In this document: in pieces, positions 62,326 to 64,000 of the stretch
Layout: the number at the start of each line of letters is the position of its first letter
Numbering within the stretch: position 1 is the first letter of the stretch
Assembly (NCBI GenBank): GCA_905221605.1
Contig: CAJNDS010000646.1
Span: forward strand, 835,730-899,729
Direction: 5' to 3'
From: Symbiodinium natans
Taxonomy: Eukaryota; Sar; Dinophyceae; Suessiales; Symbiodiniaceae
Length of the DNA stretch: 64,000 bases
Program-made: the position numbers and the translations under genes
The notes under the pieces: model-generated
What the model was told of the DNA's origin: nothing
The model's input: only the letters and a program-made list of their open reading frames with translations
Databases searched by the model: none

Positions 62326-64000
62326 TCATGGGACTGGCGTGGTAGCCGCGGGCGGGGGGAGCGCCGGGGCACCTTGGTACGTGGCGGCCTTGTAGTCACC
62401 GCATTTGCGGTCCGCCATGGAAAATTTGTCACAATACTCGTCCCATACGTAGGCTACAGCTTCCACCTTGTTTACCGCTAGGGGTACCGGGAAGGGGGCA
62501 AGCTCAGAGGAAAAAATGGCTGGCGCCGTCCAGTGGCGGGGTGGTCGGCCAACCTTCATGCCTTTCCCAGTGCCTTTGGCAGCTTGGGCGGCTTGACTGT
62601 ACAAATCTCGCTCAGCGACGTCCATCTCATGCTGCACCCCAAAGACGACCGCGTTCCAGGCATGGTCCCAGATGGAGCTCTCATCCGCCATCAGGTGGTC
62701 CGGCGGGGTAGTCTGGAGGAGGTCCCATAGGTACGGGTTGACCTCCAGCGTACCGCGTAGGTATCCGCCCTCCGTGGCGTAGTGGACTCTGGCGATGGCC
62801 TGCGCTTGGTCGTCGAAGGCTCTCTGCTCTTGCGGCTCCATGATCGTCAACGTCTTCCACAGGATGACAACCTGATTCTTGGTGGGCTCGACCAGGTTGA
62901 GAACGCGCAAGATGACCCTCAACGGGATTTCCAGCTTCCGCTGGAATTGAGGGCTGGCAGGGGTAGCCCGGATGTGGGATCCTCGCACTGCCGTCCAACC
63001 ATCGGAGTAGAAGGGGACACCTGCTGAGCCGCCGTAGTGGTCCATGAAGTTCTTGCGGGCTTCCCATGCACGAAAGTGGATCAGCGTGATTGTGCTCCAC
63101 TTGTCCTTGCCAGCTGGAGGAGTAGCCGGGTCTGCGGAAAGGACGTGGAACATGGGGTACGTTGCGCCAGCGTCTTCCGGGTCGTGCCCTCTCTGGCGAA
63201 GGAAGTGTCTGATTGCTTCCACCTCGTGCAGCATCCAGTTGACCATGTAGTTGCGGTCCTGCGGGGTAGCCGTTTGCGGAAACCCCGTTAGCAAGACGGT
63301 AAGCCCGGACTGGCGTTTTTGCTCCAGCCTGTTGTCGGAAGCTAGCCAGCTGATCTCCTTGTGCTGGCGGAGTAGTCTGTCGTCGAAGTGCAGGAGCGTC
63401 ATCTCAACCTGGTTGATCATGTTGTAGAGCTCGGGTCTTATCACCGCGTGGTGATAGCTTTGGAGCGTCTGGAGCACTTGCTGGCGCGTGGTAACCTGTG
63501 AGGTCAGCCATTGGTGCATATCCGCTTGGTCGTTGACGTTGACTCCCATGACGCTGGCGGTGGCCATGATGGCGTTGTCCGGCGATAGCACCACTGGCTG
63601 GAAGAGCTCCGTTGTGGGAGGCGTGGTAGCCGAGGACGCCGCTGCTGCCGGTTGTGGCTGTGAGTCCACCTCTCCGGACTGGCTGGCCAGGCCAGTGGAA
63701 GAAAGGGCCGGAGTTGGCGGTCCTCGCTTGCCCCTGTTCTCCCAAAAGAGCTGTTGCGCCGCTTCATAGGCCGGGCGGCGTACTACCTGCCCTTGCTCGA
63801 TGTACTGCGAGTTGACCTCCATTGCCAGCTGTTCTGCACGCTCTCGTCCCACCGTGGGCTGCATTGCTGGAGCTGAGGCTGGAGTGGTAGCCAAAATGGC
63901 TTGCCACACTACTATCTTTGAAAAAAGGACGTGAAACATGTAGATCCCAGTTGAAACCATTGCGGGGTACGAAGCCTTAAGCTGAAACCACCCCCATGCA
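62326..64000 (-). CDS. LINE ORF1, L1-ORF1p-like (5' end open)
   Basis: Open from the window edge to TGA at 62,326. The ATG at 63,960 gives 544 codons, but MQPTVGRERAEQ at 63,864 (residue 33) is a plausible real start. Residues about 178-216 are heptad-like and charged (coiled-coil candidate). Residues 219-310 (LTVLLTGFP, then WSTITLIHFRAWEARKNFMD) look like an RRM, followed by RGSHIRATPASPQFQRKLEI, reminiscent of the L1 ORF1p C-terminal domain. It would coat element RNA as a chaperone. The family match is by pattern only. Confidence 0.7.
   Translation of the reverse strand, partial: AWGWFQLKASYPAMVSTGIYMFHVLFSKIVVWQAILATTPASAPAMQPTVGRERAEQLAMEVNSQYIEQGQVVRRPAYEAAQQLFWENRGKRGPPTPALSSTGLASQSGEVDSQPQPAAAASSATTPPTTELFQPVVLSPDNAIMATASVMGVNVNDQADMHQWLTSQVTTRQQVLQTLQSYHHAVIRPELYNMINQVEMTLLHFDDRLLRQHKEISWLASDNRLEQKRQSGLTVLLTGFPQTATPQDRNYMVNWMLHEVEAIRHFLRQRGHDPEDAGATYPMFHVLSADPATPPAGKDKWSTITLIHFRAWEARKNFMDHYGGSAGVPFYSDGWTAVRGSHIRATPASPQFQRKLEIPLRVILRVLNLVEPTKNQVVILWKTLTIMEPQEQRAFDDQAQAIARVHYATEGGYLRGTLEVNPYLWDLLQTTPPDHLMADESSIWDHAWNAVVFGVQHEMDVAERDLYSQAAQAAKGTGKGMKVGRPPRHWTAPAIFSSELAPFPVPLAVNKVEAVAYVWDEYCDKFSMADRKCGDYKAATYQGAPALPPPAATTPVP
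63889..63901 (-). other. 13-base match to the dinoflagellate spliced leader
   Basis: The minus strand contains AGCCATTTTGGCT, identical to the centre of the dinoflagellate spliced leader, in sense orientation and 25 bases upstream of the ATG at 63,864. Flanking leader bases do not match. It could be a relict leader from a trans-spliced transcript, or coincidence within ORF1 coding sequence. Confidence 0.35.

Larger units (their letters stand above)
57276..63631 (+). repeat. Dispersed 12-base motif GGCGGRGTAGYC inside the LINE
   Basis: Exact copies start at 57519, 57870, 57959, 59162, 59966, 60971, 61688, 62702 and 63366. One-mismatch copies start at 57276, 58445, 59367, 59811, 61386, 62336, 62535, 63116, 63260 and 63620. 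All lie on the same strand, antisense to the ORFs. They fall in all three codon phases: GAC-TAC-TCC-GCC as DYSA at 57959, shifted as TTPP at 57870, and as RPPRH at 62535. The motif is therefore a nucleotide signal, not a protein repeat. Spacing runs from 33 to several hundred bases. Confidence 0.85.
57196..64000 (-). mobile_element. LINE (non-LTR retrotransposon), nearly intact
   Basis: Minus-strand element with ORF1, an endonuclease-containing frame and an RNase H/RT frame in order, then an A tail. Long uninterrupted frames and almost no telomere-like repeat inside mark it as young relative to its surroundings. The 5' end is at or beyond the right edge. Target-primed integration would use its own endonuclease and RT. 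Confidence 0.9.

Overview
The window looks like nuclear DNA of a dinoflagellate, probably of the Symbiodiniaceae/Suessiales type. I infer this from plant-type TTTAGGG telomere-like repeats, very short exons with AG|G acceptors and GT or GC donors, copia-like and LINE-like retroelements, and a partial match to the dinoflagellate spliced leader. No rRNA, tRNA, CRISPR array or bacterial operon was recognised.

Positions 1 to about 57,190 are a mosaic. Degenerate TTTAGGG/CCCTAAA repeats in both orientations fill most of it, interrupted every few hundred bases by GC-rich, non-repetitive islands of 15-190 bp. Most islands read as candidate internal exons of plus-strand genes. They often start after AG|G and often end at GTTTAGGG, GCTTAGGG, GTGAG or GTAAG. 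Typically C-rich CCCTAAA repeats precede an island and G-rich TTTAGGG repeats follow it, so the inferred introns begin with one strand of a telomere-like repeat and end with its complement. I could not assemble whole proteins, so gene number is unknown. Short open frames also occur by chance, so the evidence is the combination of splice sites, phase and repeat orientation.

Inside this mosaic sit: a decayed copia-like retrotransposon (23.8-25.9 kb); a broken retropseudogene (31.5-32.2 kb); several small hairpin (MITE-like) families; a SINE/LINE-tail family ending in CTAGGCGGGTGGC plus an A tract; a fragment resembling bacterial DNA polymerase III alpha (21.3 kb, minus strand); and many satellites, including an exceptional 519-bp CNA triplet tract (55.4-56.0 kb).

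From 57.2 kb to the window end lies a nearly intact minus-strand LINE: ORF1 (L1-ORF1p-like), a second frame ending in an AP-endonuclease domain, and a third frame with the endonuclease C-terminus, RNase H and reverse transcriptase. The endonuclease is split across two frames at a CCCAAAA slippery heptamer. RNase H lies before the RT instead of after it. A 12-base motif (GGCGGRGTAGYC on the plus strand) is scattered through all three ORFs in all three codon phases. Telomere-like repeats almost vanish at the LINE boundary.
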